A stretch of 64,000 nt of DNA, from NCBI GenBank assembly GCA_015548865.1, contig JADMXW010000013.1:100434-164433 (forward strand). The letters run 5' to 3'. The DNA is from Serratia marcescens. Its GTDB lineage: Bacteria; Pseudomonadota; Gammaproteobacteria; Enterobacterales; Enterobacteriaceae. The notes under the pieces are model-generated. The model saw nothing but the letters and a program-made list of their open reading frames with translations, made no database searches and was not told the origin of the DNA. A program made the position numbers and the translations under genes. This document shows positions 36,027 through 45,494 of the stretch, piece by piece. Numbering within the stretch: the stretch's first letter is position 1; each line of letters opens with the position of its first letter.

Positions 36027-37559
36027 ATGACTGAAATTCAGGCCTCCAACGGCCACACAACAACTCGCGAGTGGCTGCAACTGCTGGCCGCCTGCCTCAC
36101 TGGTCTCCTGATCCCCCTGTGTTTTACTGGCCCTGCTGTAGTCCTTCCGTCAGTCAGCCAAGAACTTGGTGGGACGGCAGTGCAACTGAATTGGGTGGTC
36201 AACGGCTACATCTTGACCTACGGCAGCGCCATGATGGCGGCCGGCAGCCTTACCGACACTTATGGTCGCAAGCGCGTGTGGTTGGTCGGCTTGTCATTGT
36301 TTGCGCTGGTGACATTCGCCATCCCGCTCGCACCAACGGTCGGGTGGATTGACGGGCTACGTCTGCTGCAAGGATTGGGGGGGGCGGCCGCCTTTGCTGG
36401 CGCCATGTCCTCATTGGCACAGACCTTCCACGGCCCCATCCGCACGAGGGTGTTCAGTCTGCTCGGCACCACATTCGGCATCGGCCTGGCATTCGGGCCG
36501 CTGGCGGCAGGCTGGCTGGTGGAGGTCTCAGGCTGGCGCTGGGTGTTTCTGGCCACAGCGCTTATCGGGGTGGCCGGCTTCGTCCTTGTGTGGGCCAGTG
36601 CCACGGAATCCCGCGACCCGGAAGCAACTGGACTGGATTGGCCGGGCGCCATCAGCTTCACCGCTGCGCTTACCTTGTTCACCTACGGCATCCTGCTGGC
36701 ACCAGAAGAAGGCTGGCGCAGCGTGACTGTCATTGGGTCGTTGCTGGCGGCGGTCGTGCTATTCGGAGCATTCGTGCGTATCGAACGGCGCGTGGCCCGC
36801 CCCATGCTCGACCTGTCACTGTTCAGCCGTGCGCGTTTCGTCGGCGTGCAAGTGCTAGCCGCGTCTCCGGCCTTCTTCTTTGTCACGCTGATCGTGATGC
36901 TGCCGGGCCGCTTTATCGGCATCGATGGACTAGGTGCGCTCGAAGCGGGACAAATGATGATTGCCTTGGCAGCGCCGCTGCTGATCGTGCCGTTCCTGGC
37001 CGCGCTGCTGTCGCGCTGGTTCACCTCCGGCGTGCTGTCCGGCGTCGGGCTGCTGCTGGTGGCTGTCGGGCTGGTCTGGCTGGGCCAGGTGCTGGCCGGC
37101 GGCGCTAGCCCCGCGTTGGTGGCACCACTGGCGCTGATCGGCATCGGCATCGGCCTGCCGTGGGGACTGATGGACGGCATGGCCGTGAGCGTGGTCGAGA
37201 AGGAGCGCGCGGGCATGGCGACTGGCATCTTCAATTGCGTGCGCGTCTCGGCCGACGGAATCGCCATTGCGGTAGCGGGCGCACTGCTGGCGTTTCTGAT
37301 CCAAGGCGGACTACTCGGTGCCTTGTCCGCTGCCGAGCCCGCGGCCGTAATCGAAGCGGCCAACCGTGCCGCGCTTGGCGATCTGCACCAAGCCACCGCG
37401 CTGCTGCCAGGCGAACGTGCGTTGCTGCTGGCAACCTACGACACCGCGTTCCGCTGGGTGCTCTACGTTCTGGCGGCGGCGTCGGCACTGACCGCGTTGC
37501 TGGTGTTCGCCTTGCTCGGCCGCTCGCGCGCACATGAAGAAGCGGGAGCGGCTTCATGA
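36027..37559 (+). CDS. MFS transporter, DHA2-like (14 helices)
   Basis: About 510 residues with some 14 hydrophobic helices. The A-motif between helices 2 and 3 reads GSLTDTYGRKRVW, and the C-motif-like segment in helix 5 is GTTFGIGLAFGPLAAGWLVE, typical of drug/H+ antiporters of the EmrB/QacA group. First gene of a three-gene operon, overlapping the oxidoreductase gene by ATGA. The ATG three bases after an in-frame TTG is taken as the start, with only a weak ribosome site. Likely exports a small toxic compound or pathway product. Confidence 0.88.
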   Translation: MTEIQASNGHTTTREWLQLLAACLTGLLIPLCFTGPAVVLPSVSQELGGTAVQLNWVVNGYILTYGSAMMAAGSLTDTYGRKRVWLVGLSLFALVTFAIPLAPTVGWIDGLRLLQGLGGAAAFAGAMSSLAQTFHGPIRTRVFSLLGTTFGIGLAFGPLAAGWLVEVSGWRWVFLATALIGVAGFVLVWASATESRDPEATGLDWPGAISFTAALTLFTYGILLAPEEGWRSVTVIGSLLAAVVLFGAFVRIERRVARPMLDLSLFSRARFVGVQVLAASPAFFFVTLIVMLPGRFIGIDGLGALEAGQMMIALAAPLLIVPFLAALLSRWFTSGVLSGVGLLLVAVGLVWLGQVLAGGASPALVAPLALIGIGIGLPWGLMDGMAVSVVEKERAGMATGIFNCVRVSADGIAIAVAGALLAFLIQGGLLGALSAAEPAAVIEAANRAALGDLHQATALLPGERALLLATYDTAFRWVLYVLAAASALTALLVFALLGRSRAHEEAGAAS

Positions 37560-38572
37560 CCCCCATCGGGACGGACGCCTTGCCCGCCGACCTTGCACGG
37601 CATCGGGCCTATGCACGGGTCTTCCAGCCAGGACGGCTAACCTTCGGTTTCATCGCCCCGCTGGAAGGCTACCCGGATTCTTCCGCGCCCACGCTGGAGG
37701 GGCATGCGGCCCTGGCTCGCCAAGCCGACGCTCTCGGTTTCGCGGCGATCTGGCTGCGCGACGTGCCGTTCCTCGACCCCGCATTCGGGGACGTGGGGCA
37801 AATCCACGATCCGATGGTCTATGCCGGCTGGCTGGCGGCAATCACCCAGCACATCGCGATCGGCACGGCCGGCATGGTGATGACCTTGCGCGATCCCGTG
37901 CTGGTCGCCAAGCAGGCCGCCAGTGTCGATCAGCTTTCCGGCGGCCGATTGTTGCTGGGGCTTTCCACTGGCGACCGGGCAACGGAGTACCCGGCCTTGG
38001 CCCAGTCCTACGACAACCGGTCGGAACGCTATCGGGAAGCGCATGCGCTGCTGCGCGTGGTGACCGAGCAGCGTTTCCCCATGCACCAGACGGCCCACTA
38101 CGGACGGCTCGATGGAGGCCTCGACTTGATACCCAAGCCCGTGGGGAGCCGTCTGCCGACGCTGGCAATCGGGCGCTGCGGCCAGGACATTGACTGGCTT
38201 GCCGAACACATGGACGGATGGATCTGGCATCAAAGCGACTTCCAGCGCCTGCCGGATGTGCTGGCCCAATGGCGTGCCGGCGGCGATGGACAGATGTTCA
38301 AACCCTATGGCTATGGCGTCTTCTTTGATCTCGACGAGAACCCGGACGCTCCGTTGCAGGTGGGCCGAGGCATCCGCACGGGCAGGAATGCGCTGATCGC
38401 CCTTTGGAGGCGGCAACAGGCGCAAGGGGTGTCCCACGTAGCGTTGAATCTGAAACCGTTGCGGCGTCCCGGCGCCGAAGTCTTGGCGGAACTGGCCGAA
38501 TACGTGCTGCCGGAGTTTCCCGTCGGGGTGGTCGATGCGGCGATGCAAGACACCAGGGAGGCCCAGCCATGA
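37556..38572 (+). CDS. Luciferase-like (LLM class) oxidoreductase, TIGR03571-like
   Basis: A 338-residue protein of the LLM fold: LTFGFIAPLEGY, ALARQADALGFAAIWLRDVPF, IAIGTAGMVMTLRDPVLVAKQAASVDQLSGGRLLLGLSTGDR are typical. It fits a small subgroup of LLM oxidoreductases (TIGR03571 as recalled) found beside transporters. May use F420 or FMN; the host, if enterobacterial, favours FMN. Translationally coupled at both ends (ATGA overlaps) to the two MFS genes. Second LLM-type enzyme within 4 kb. Confidence 0.85.
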   Translation: MTPIGTDALPADLARHRAYARVFQPGRLTFGFIAPLEGYPDSSAPTLEGHAALARQADALGFAAIWLRDVPFLDPAFGDVGQIHDPMVYAGWLAAITQHIAIGTAGMVMTLRDPVLVAKQAASVDQLSGGRLLLGLSTGDRATEYPALAQSYDNRSERYREAHALLRVVTEQRFPMHQTAHYGRLDGGLDLIPKPVGSRLPTLAIGRCGQDIDWLAEHMDGWIWHQSDFQRLPDVLAQWRAGGDGQMFKPYGYGVFFDLDENPDAPLQVGRGIRTGRNALIALWRRQQAQGVSHVALNLKPLRRPGAEVLAELAEYVLPEFPVGVVDAAMQDTREAQP

Positions 38573-39774
38573 CCGGCCGCCCCTCGACGGCTCCCATGTG
38601 GGGCGCGGCATGGCTGGTGACGGCCGTGTTCATGCTGTCCAACTCGCCGACGCCGCTGTACGTCCACTGGCAGCAGGAACTGGGTTTCTCCACCGGCACG
38701 CTGACGGTGATCTTCGCCCTCTACATCGCCGGTCTGTTGGGCACCTTGCTGGTGGCCGGGCAGTTGTCCGATCGCTATGGCCGCAAGCCAGTGCTGCTGC
38801 CGGGCCTGCTGGCCGCGCTGACGGCCTGCCTGTTGTTCGCCAGCGCGCAGTCGGTGCTGGCACTGGGCGCTGCCCGCCTTCTGACGGGCATTGCCGTGGG
38901 CATCATGGTGTCAGCCGGCATGGCGGCGGTCGGCGACCTGGGCGGCACTGAACGCAGGCGCCAGGCGGCTCTGCTGGCCTCGGTGTCGATGGTCTTCGGG
39001 GCCGGGTTAGGGCCGCTGCTCGCGGGCGGCCTGGCGCAGACGATGGTGCATCCGATCCTGCCGGTGTTCGGCACCGAATTGGTTGTCCTCGGCAGCGCGC
39101 TGATCGTTGCCTGCCTGTTGCCCTTACGGCGTCCGCTGCGATCCAGCGACCAGCCTTTGCGGCTTCGGCTGCCCACGGTGCCCACCGCCAACCGGCGTCA
39201 TCTGGCCTGCGGCATTGCTACCTTCGGGCCGGGCATCACGGCGACATCGTTCGTGCTGGCGCTGGGACCATCGCTGCTGTCGCGGCTGCTCGACGTACGC
39301 AGTCCCATGATCGCCGGCGGCATGGCGTGCGCCATGTTCCTGACCGCCACGGGCGTGCAGTTCGCGGTGCGTCACTGGCCGATACGCTCGATCTTCCTGG
39401 GCAGCACCACGGCCACGGTACTGGCGATGGCGAGCCTAGGCATCGCCGTGCATGCCTCTCTCGCGCCCATGCTGGTGGCGGCCGCGTTGCTGGCTGGTGC
39501 CGGACAGGGCCTGGGCCAATTAGGCGGCCTTACATTGATTGGTCTACATGTTCCTGATGAGCGACGTGCTGAGGCCAATGCGGTACTGAATATCGGTGGC
39601 TATATCCCCGCGGGCCTACTGCCGGTCGGTGCGGGTTACCTTATCGACTGGCTTGGAGTAGCCAACGGCACTACGGTTTTCTGTGTCTCGCTTACTCTGA
39701 CTGCAGGTTTGGGAGGGATTTTTGCACTATACTCTTTAGCTGTTTCTAAGATAAATTTAGGACAGTCAAAATAG
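38569..39774 (+). CDS. MFS transporter, DHA1-like (12 helices)
   Basis: About 401 residues and some 12 hydrophobic helices, with the MFS A-motif GQLSDRYGRKPVLLPG between helices 2 and 3. The start overlaps the oxidoreductase stop. Together with the DHA2-type transporter at the head of the operon it suggests two transport steps around one flavin-dependent oxidation, or redundant efflux. The 3' end becomes noticeably more AT-rich over its last 250 bases, which may mark a cassette border. Confidence 0.87.
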   Translation: MTGRPSTAPMWGAAWLVTAVFMLSNSPTPLYVHWQQELGFSTGTLTVIFALYIAGLLGTLLVAGQLSDRYGRKPVLLPGLLAALTACLLFASAQSVLALGAARLLTGIAVGIMVSAGMAAVGDLGGTERRRQAALLASVSMVFGAGLGPLLAGGLAQTMVHPILPVFGTELVVLGSALIVACLLPLRRPLRSSDQPLRLRLPTVPTANRRHLACGIATFGPGITATSFVLALGPSLLSRLLDVRSPMIAGGMACAMFLTATGVQFAVRHWPIRSIFLGSTTATVLAMASLGIAVHASLAPMLVAAALLAGAGQGLGQLGGLTLIGLHVPDERRAEANAVLNIGGYIPAGLLPVGAGYLIDWLGVANGTTVFCVSLTLTAGLGGIFALYSLAVSKINLGQSK

Positions 39775-39914
39775 AAAATCTGAGTCGGGGAAAACGTGCT
39801 GGTGAGGCCCATCGCCTCCAGACTGGTGCCGCGTGCATCCCCGAGCCGGCTTCAATCTGCTCCTGTTTCAGATGGGCCGCAGCCAAGAAAGTTGCTTGAC
39901 CTCTGTGGCCGGCC

Positions 39915-41492
39915 CTAGCGGTTGGTGTTGGCATTGAAATGGCTGGCCAGCGCGCTCAGGTTATCTATCTGCCAGCCTAGCCGATCCGCTTCATGCTTGG
40001 CTGCGCCGCTGGCCTTAACCGCTTCCATCGCGCTGTCTCGCAACACGGTCATTTGCTTCCCGGTCTGCTCACTGATGCTGGACTGCTCGATCATCGAGGT
40101 ATCGACATGTCCAGCCAGTTCATTGATGCGACTCACGGATTCCAGGATGACACCGAATGCACGATCCGTCTCCCCGGCGAGATCAACGGTCCGCTGCGAC
40201 ACTTCAACCCCGTTCTCGATCGCCGCTACGCACGCTTGTGTATCTTCTTCGAGGCCCAAGATAATTTCACGAATATCTCGTGTTGATTGCTGAGTGCGCT
40301 GTGCCAGGTTTCGTACCTCATCGGCCACCACGGCGAAACCGCGTCCCGCTTCACCAGCGCGTGCGGCTTCTATGGCTGCGTTCAGGGCCAGGAGGTTGAT
40401 CTGGTCCGCGACGGCAGTGATGACATCAACGACCTTGCCGATGTCGGTATTACGCTCAGCCAGTGCCGATACCGTGGCCCGGGTGTCCTCCAGGGAGAGT
40501 GCGAGTTGATTGATCGACCCGACCATATGCTCCAACTGTTCCCGACCTTGCACCGTTGCGTCGCGCGAAGCGTTTGAGGCATCCGCCGTGCGCGCCGATG
40601 CCTCCGCGACATGGGTCTGGCTATCGAGCATCCTGGTCATGGCACTGGATATCTCCTCGACATGCTTGCCTTGCCCCTCGATCGCCTGATTCGACTGATC
40701 GATGAAATCGTCGCTGCGCCTCTTGGATCGCTCAAGGTAGTGGCAGGTGTTTTCAAGTCGGGCAATAACCGCACTCATTTCCGACATCCGCGTGAGTTGC
40801 GCGTGCTGTATGTCACCAAACTCGTCTCTGCGGCCGCTGTACAGATAGGCCATTGCCGGACTGCCGATAGCCTGCCGCGCTTCCTTCACCAAACGTCTGA
40901 ATGGCTGCATCAACACCAACTGCGCCCCGATCGCCAGCGCGGCGATCAAACCGGCGACAAATGCCATCGAGAAATCCTGTCGACTGATCGCCAGGCCGGT
41001 CAGCAGCAGTGTCGGCAGCCCGGCAATCAGCATTTGCTTCGAGCCCCAGGACAAGCTGATCCAGTCTCTCAGCGGCGACCGCTGACCCGATCGCCAGCGA
41101 CGATACTCGTGCTCGGCGCGGGCCTTGGCCGTAGCACCGGGCAAGGTCCGTACAGACTGATACTCGATGACCTTGCCATCTCTCATGATGGGTGTGACAT
41201 AAGCGTCTACCCAGTAGTAGTCGCCATTCTTGCAGCGGTTCTTGACCAATCCCTTCCATGACCGGCCGGACTTGATGGTCTGCCACATATCGGCAAAGGC
41301 GGCCGCCGGCATGTCGGGGTGACGGATGATGTTGTGATGCTGCCCGACCAGTTCTTTTCTGGTGAAGCCTGAGACGTTCACGAAGTCGTCGTTGACGAAA
41401 GTGATATCTCCCTGCAGGTCGGTGGTCGTGATCAGACGCACATCACTTGAATAGGTGACCTCACGGTCGGTTACTGGCTGGTTGTTCCGCAT
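39915..41492 (-). CDS. Aer-like PAS methyl-accepting chemotaxis protein (second copy type)
   Basis: About 525 residues. PAS domain of the Aer type ([43 protein letters not shown]), two membrane helices (about 170-215), and a signalling domain with a different tip family from the receptor at 15880: [26 protein letters not shown]. The start chosen is an ATG just before the PAS domain; longer frames upstream look non-coding. The low identity to the other receptor outside the PAS and tip regions suggests independent acquisition, not duplication. Confidence 0.9.
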   Translation of the reverse strand: MRNNQPVTDREVTYSSDVRLITTTDLQGDITFVNDDFVNVSGFTRKELVGQHHNIIRHPDMPAAAFADMWQTIKSGRSWKGLVKNRCKNGDYYWVDAYVTPIMRDGKVIEYQSVRTLPGATAKARAEHEYRRWRSGQRSPLRDWISLSWGSKQMLIAGLPTLLLTGLAISRQDFSMAFVAGLIAALAIGAQLVLMQPFRRLVKEARQAIGSPAMAYLYSGRRDEFGDIQHAQLTRMSEMSAVIARLENTCHYLERSKRRSDDFIDQSNQAIEGQGKHVEEISSAMTRMLDSQTHVAEASARTADASNASRDATVQGREQLEHMVGSINQLALSLEDTRATVSALAERNTDIGKVVDVITAVADQINLLALNAAIEAARAGEAGRGFAVVADEVRNLAQRTQQSTRDIREIILGLEEDTQACVAAIENGVEVSQRTVDLAGETDRAFGVILESVSRINELAGHVDTSMIEQSSISEQTGKQMTVLRDSAMEAVKASGAAKHEADRLGWQIDNLSALASHFNANTNR

Positions 41493-42134
41493 GCATAGGC
41501 ACCATGGACCCCGAGGCTGGCCCTCGAAGGGCGCCGCGCGGGATGTCCTGAAAATAAGTTCAAGAACGGGCGAACCGAACAATGGAAGCGCCCAATTTCA
41601 TCGCCAGAATGCGCCGAGTGACCACTGCATGGAGTGACAATGGCAGGCAGTTGCCGCTGCAGAGCGGCCGGTTACTGGATGATTGGCAACGATGTGTGGG
41701 CCACTACGCGCGGCCTCTTGTCATTATTCTTGGAGATCCTGCTGTTGGCATACGGATCGCCAATTGAGTTGCAGGGAAATTTACCTGCTTTTGGGTACGT
41801 TAATCAAGCTCGGGATGCTGCGCGCCCTTCCGCGTCCCGAAGGCGAAGCCAGACAGACGCCCATCCATTGATCGCCTTCTTCAAGCATCACCAAGCAGGG
41901 GATCTCGTCCGCGTGCCGGGTCGCCTCCGGTGGTCCTTCCGGAACACTCCCATATCCGGGAGATGAAGGTGAGTTCCTACGTCGAGGCGTGGCTCTTACT
42001 TATGTCACCAGCTTAACGATCACATGCCTGCAAAGCGGCAGAAATTGAACCTCGGGAAGTTTATGGCTGCACTTCAATAAGTCGTTGTGAATATTTTTCC
42101 GAAAATATACTCTCTGAGTACACTTTAATAACAA
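41493..42134. other. Intergenic region without recognisable gene
   Basis: About 640 bases between the chemoreceptor and the Hha-like gene. It becomes AT-rich from about 42000 towards the Hha-like gene, where a promoter is likely. No gene, repeat or terminator that I can support. Confidence 0.45.
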
Positions 42135-42428
42135 TTGTCGTCAGCGAAAAATCAGAAGACAACGCCAGCCGAGAAAAAGCTGCCTTCTCAATTTTTTGAT
42201 GCGGGCAAATATAAACAACTATCGATGATAAGAAAAAAATATCTGATGAAATTCAGAAGATGCCAGACCTTGCATACCTTGGAACAGGTCTACAGCCATA
42301 TGAAGGACCGTATTCCGTCCTCTGAACTGGGTGAATTTGAAGGGGCTTGCGACCATCGCCGCGCGGAAATCACCCACGGTCAACTATGGGACAAAGTACC
42401 TGCATCAGCCTGGAAGAACGTCGAATAA
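42135..42428 (+). CDS. Hha/YmoA-like gene-expression modulator
   Basis: Up to 97 residues. The last ~65 match the Hha/YmoA family: KYLMKFRRCQTLHTLEQVY, then a helix ending in CDHRRAEITHGQLWDKVPASAWK, which parallels YLMRLRRCQTIDTLE and ADHRLAELTMNKLYDKIP of Hha. Hha-type proteins bind H-NS and silence AT-rich DNA. The frame could begin with a TTG (coordinate given) or at internal ATGs at 42225 or 42246; the lysine-rich N-terminal extension is uncertain. On this ICE it may help keep cargo genes silent in the host. Confidence 0.78.
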   Translation: MSSAKNQKTTPAEKKLPSQFFDAGKYKQLSMIRKKYLMKFRRCQTLHTLEQVYSHMKDRIPSSELGEFEGACDHRRAEITHGQLWDKVPASAWKNVE

Positions 42429-42474
42429 ATGAGCCGACGCCTTCTGTCGGGAGAAGCGTGCGAGATGGCAAGCA

Positions 42475-42801
42475 TCAAACCCGACTGTCATGGTCCTGAT
42501 CCACCATGACACCTGCACGAACAAGCTTCAGGCACTTCTCCGTCTCTTCCATAAGGAAAGCCGCGCTGCATTCCAGCGCCACTGCAACATTCAGGATTAC
42601 CGCGAGCGTGGGCATGTGCTCACCCCGCTCGATCCGGCCCATGTGAGCCCGCTCAACTCCGGCCAAATTAGCCAGTGCTTCCTGTGCCGTTCCACGCTCC
42701 GTCCTCAACGCCTTTACCGCCATGCCAAAAGCCTTGGCCGGCTCCTCCTCAAAACGTTTACTGCCTGTCGGCCGGCCTCGCCTTATCTCACGCTTTTGCA
42801 T
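42475..42801 (-). CDS. XRE-family helix-turn-helix regulator
   Basis: A 108-residue Cro/C1-type repressor. HTH region: AFGMAVKALRTERGTAQEALANLAGVERAHMGRIERGEHMPTL. It has a basic N-terminal arm (KREIRRGRPTGSKR). A perfect 17-base inverted repeat covers its start codon. It is divergent from the orphan LysR effector-domain gene, so it may control both, and perhaps excision, given its position near the integrase. Confidence 0.88.
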   Translation of the reverse strand: MQKREIRRGRPTGSKRFEEEPAKAFGMAVKALRTERGTAQEALANLAGVERAHMGRIERGEHMPTLAVILNVAVALECSAAFLMEETEKCLKLVRAGVMVDQDHDSRV

Positions 42802-42821
42802 CTACAAAAGCGTGAGATAAG
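42782..42821. promoter_or_regulatory. 17-bp inverted repeat over the XRE start codon
   Basis: CTTATCTCACGCTTTTG - CATCTA - CAAAAGCGTGAGATAAG, a perfect repeat with a six-base spacer. The start codon of the XRE gene (complement of CAT at 42799-42801) is in the spacer. It is either an autoregulatory operator or, in mRNA, a hairpin that hides the start codon. Confidence 0.72.
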
Positions 42822-42907
42822 AGCACAAATTAAACCACGTTTAATTAAACGCGAACTGCTATTATCTGGCATTGTTTACCGCATCCTTCTTGACAGGAGA
42901 GCCAGCC

Positions 42908-43558
42908 ATGCACAGCCAGCACGCCCCTGAATCAATACGGATCGCCGTCTCCTTTGGAGCCTTCACCGCTACGCTGACGGCACTGTTAGCAAAGCAGCGC
43001 GCAGAGGAGCCCGGCACCGCGATATGTCTCACGGAGGCTTCGTTTTCCGAGCAGGTTCGGGGAGTGAAGGAAGGCCGCTACGATCTTGGGTTTGCCCTCG
43101 CACCGCCCGCTGAAGCCGAGCTGCAAAGCGAGGTGCTGTGGTATGATGAGATTGCCGTGGCGGTTCCCGCGCTCTCACCGCTACTGGAGTTTGCGGAAAT
43201 TACGCTGGAGAAGGCCGTGCAGTATCCCGTGGTGCTTTGGTCAGCAGAGCACTGTGAACCCCTTAGCGGTCAGGTCATGCAATTGTTGAACTCGGTGTCT
43301 CCGAAGCTCAATGTGGTTGACCACGCGAAGTCGTTCGAACTGATGGCCGTTCTGGTCGCTGCGGGCTACGGAATCGGCTTCGCAGCTAAGTCACGCATCG
43401 ATACGGCGCGGAAGCTAGGCATCGTCATGCGGCCACTGGCGGGATCGCCGAACGATCTGAGCACGTATTTGCTGCGCACTCACAACGGGTCTTCCACGTT
43501 CACCGAACGACTGATCGAGCGAGCACGCAAGCTCGATCAGTCTGTATCACCCGATTGA
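42908..43558 (+). CDS. LysR-type substrate-binding domain protein without HTH
   Basis: A 216-residue protein that begins directly with the effector-binding part of LysR regulators (SIRIAVSFGAFTATL ... GVKEGRYDLGFAL ... VLVAAGYGIGFAAKS) and has no winged helix. AGGAGAG precedes the ATG, so it appears to be a designed short gene rather than a truncated one. Similar genes lie near the integrase in related ICEs. Could sense a metabolite for the divergent XRE regulator; this is inference. Confidence 0.75.
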   Translation: MHSQHAPESIRIAVSFGAFTATLTALLAKQRAEEPGTAICLTEASFSEQVRGVKEGRYDLGFALAPPAEAELQSEVLWYDEIAVAVPALSPLLEFAEITLEKAVQYPVVLWSAEHCEPLSGQVMQLLNSVSPKLNVVDHAKSFELMAVLVAAGYGIGFAAKSRIDTARKLGIVMRPLAGSPNDLSTYLLRTHNGSSTFTERLIERARKLDQSVSPD

Positions 43559-43658
43559 CAGCCACAAGGCCTCATTCAACGCCACCCTTGAATAGCAACC
43601 AGCCAGTGTCGCTGGATATGCCCGCGAAGCTCCGAAGGGGGCGTTGAGCCGCAGGTTG

Positions 43659-45494
43659 CTACGCCAGCCGAAGCATCGGCTGACTGTCCTTCAACGAAAA
43701 GCACACCGCCATAACGACTTCATGCAGGTTCTCCGCAGTCACCGCGTCGACCGGTGCAAGGCCCTTGAAGTCATCGTGCGGCTGGGAAAGCGCACGGTAG
43801 ATTTCCCATGAGTCCGCCTCGCGTGCGAACTTGAGTACCGCCTGGATCAGCTTGTGTTTCAGCGGCGTGAAATGCCAGTCCGGGACGCGCTGCCCCAGGT
43901 TGCCGAGGCTGAGCGCCAACATCTTGCGCCCACTGATTTCGTAGCTGATCCATCGCCGTGACTTGCCAGCCATCTTCGCAAAATCGGCTGCGGAAAGAAG
44001 GTGTGGCGAATTGAAGATGTCCAACCGCTCCAGTTGCTCGCGCTGGCTTTCCGACAAGACCGGCGGTGTGCGCGGTCCCGTGATAGCGGACAATCGATGC
44101 ACCGAGTCCGGCAGCGTCGGCATACCCGCTCCAGGCTTCGAGACCAACACGATGGGGGCAGGCGGAATTGCTGCTTCAGCACCCTCTGGCACTTCATCAG
44201 GCACCTCCGGAACACCTTCCAGATGGACGGTCAGGTGCATGCTCGCGGCCTCGACCTGATGCTGCTCGAAAAGATCGAGCCGATCAGCCCAATCCTGCAT
44301 CATGCGCCGGCGTTGCTCCACGTATTCGGCGTGGTTGTAGGCGGCGCTAACCTTGTCGGGATCTGAATGCGAAAGCTGCGCGTCGACCCAGACTTTCGGA
44401 TACCCGATTTCATTCAGCGCGGTCGAAATCGTCGCCCGGATACCGTGGCCCGTCAATTGATCGGTATAGCCCATACGCTTGAGCGCCTGGTTCAGGGTGT
44501 TCTCGCTGATGCGCTTCTTCAGGTCCCAGCCATGGGAGAACAGGTAGCGCTGTGCCGGCTTGAACTGCTCCAGCATGTGCTGGACGATCTCCATCGCCTG
44601 CGCCGAGAGAGGCACGATGTACGGAGGGATATCACCAGGCCGCTTGCCCTCCTTGCGCATCTCAAGCTGCAACTGTTTCACAACCTCCGGGGGGATGATC
44701 CATAGGCCCTGGTCGAGATGAAACTGGTCGGGTGTCGCCAGGCGCAACTCCCCGGTACGCACCCCTGTCAGGAGCAAAAGTCGCAGCCCGAGCTGGGTCT
44801 GAAGACGGCCGTGATACTTGCGAAGCCGTGACAGCATCGCCGGCAACTCATCCATTCGCAGGAACGGGTTGTGACGAACGGGAGGCATCGGCAGCGCCAC
44901 AACATCCAGATCGAACGCCGGGTTCTGCGGCAAGCCGGGCACGATGATCAGCGCGTAGCGGAACATCTGCCTGAACCAGGTGCGCACCTTCTCTGCCACG
45001 CTGAGCGCCTTCCGCCGTTCGATCTTGGCAACGACCTCCAGAAGGTCGGGCCGCTGAATTTCGTAGATAGGACGCTTTCCGAGCGTTGGCAGGATGTCTT
45101 TCTTGAAGATGCGAAGGATCTGCGTCAGCGTACTCTGCCGCCCCTCCTTGAGGACAAGCCTGCGGTGCTCGACCCATTTGTCGAACACGGCCTGGAAGGT
45201 GTGCTCGTCGGCCAGCCGGACGGCCTGCCGCTTCTGCTTGCGATCCGCTCGGGGGTTGATGCCCTTGGCCAGCAACGCACGGGCCGCATCGCGAAGGGAG
45301 CGCGCTTCCCGAAGGCCAACCTCCGGGTAGGTGCCCAGCGACATGCGCTTCTGCTTGCCAGCCCAGTAGTAACGGTAGTGCCAGGTCTTGCCTCCGGTCG
45401 GAGAGACCGCGAGGGAGAGTCCGTCGATATCGCTGACGGTGTAAGCCTTGCCGGTCGCCTTGGCGTTCCGGGCGGCCATATCTGAGAGTGCCAT
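43659..45494 (-). CDS. ICE tyrosine integrase, tRNA-Gly specific (P4-like, long form)
   Basis: A 611-residue integrase. The N-terminal DUF4102 domain (VSDIDGLSLAVSPTGGKTWHYRY) and SAM-like core-binding domain precede a catalytic domain with Arg in TGVRTGEL, His/Arg in GHGIRATISTALNE, His in QLSHSDPDKV and the nucleophile Tyr in AAYNHAEYVE. A C-terminal extension of about 200 residues, absent from P4 integrase, is usual for ICEclc-type integrases. It faces away from the tRNA, with the attachment core 226 bases upstream of its start. It would catalyse integration into and excision from the tRNA-Gly 3' end. Confidence 0.94.
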   Translation of the reverse strand: MALSDMAARNAKATGKAYTVSDIDGLSLAVSPTGGKTWHYRYYWAGKQKRMSLGTYPEVGLREARSLRDAARALLAKGINPRADRKQKRQAVRLADEHTFQAVFDKWVEHRRLVLKEGRQSTLTQILRIFKKDILPTLGKRPIYEIQRPDLLEVVAKIERRKALSVAEKVRTWFRQMFRYALIIVPGLPQNPAFDLDVVALPMPPVRHNPFLRMDELPAMLSRLRKYHGRLQTQLGLRLLLLTGVRTGELRLATPDQFHLDQGLWIIPPEVVKQLQLEMRKEGKRPGDIPPYIVPLSAQAMEIVQHMLEQFKPAQRYLFSHGWDLKKRISENTLNQALKRMGYTDQLTGHGIRATISTALNEIGYPKVWVDAQLSHSDPDKVSAAYNHAEYVEQRRRMMQDWADRLDLFEQHQVEAASMHLTVHLEGVPEVPDEVPEGAEAAIPPAPIVLVSKPGAGMPTLPDSVHRLSAITGPRTPPVLSESQREQLERLDIFNSPHLLSAADFAKMAGKSRRWISYEISGRKMLALSLGNLGQRVPDWHFTPLKHKLIQAVLKFAREADSWEIYRALSQPHDDFKGLAPVDAVTAENLHEVVMAVCFSLKDSQPMLRLA

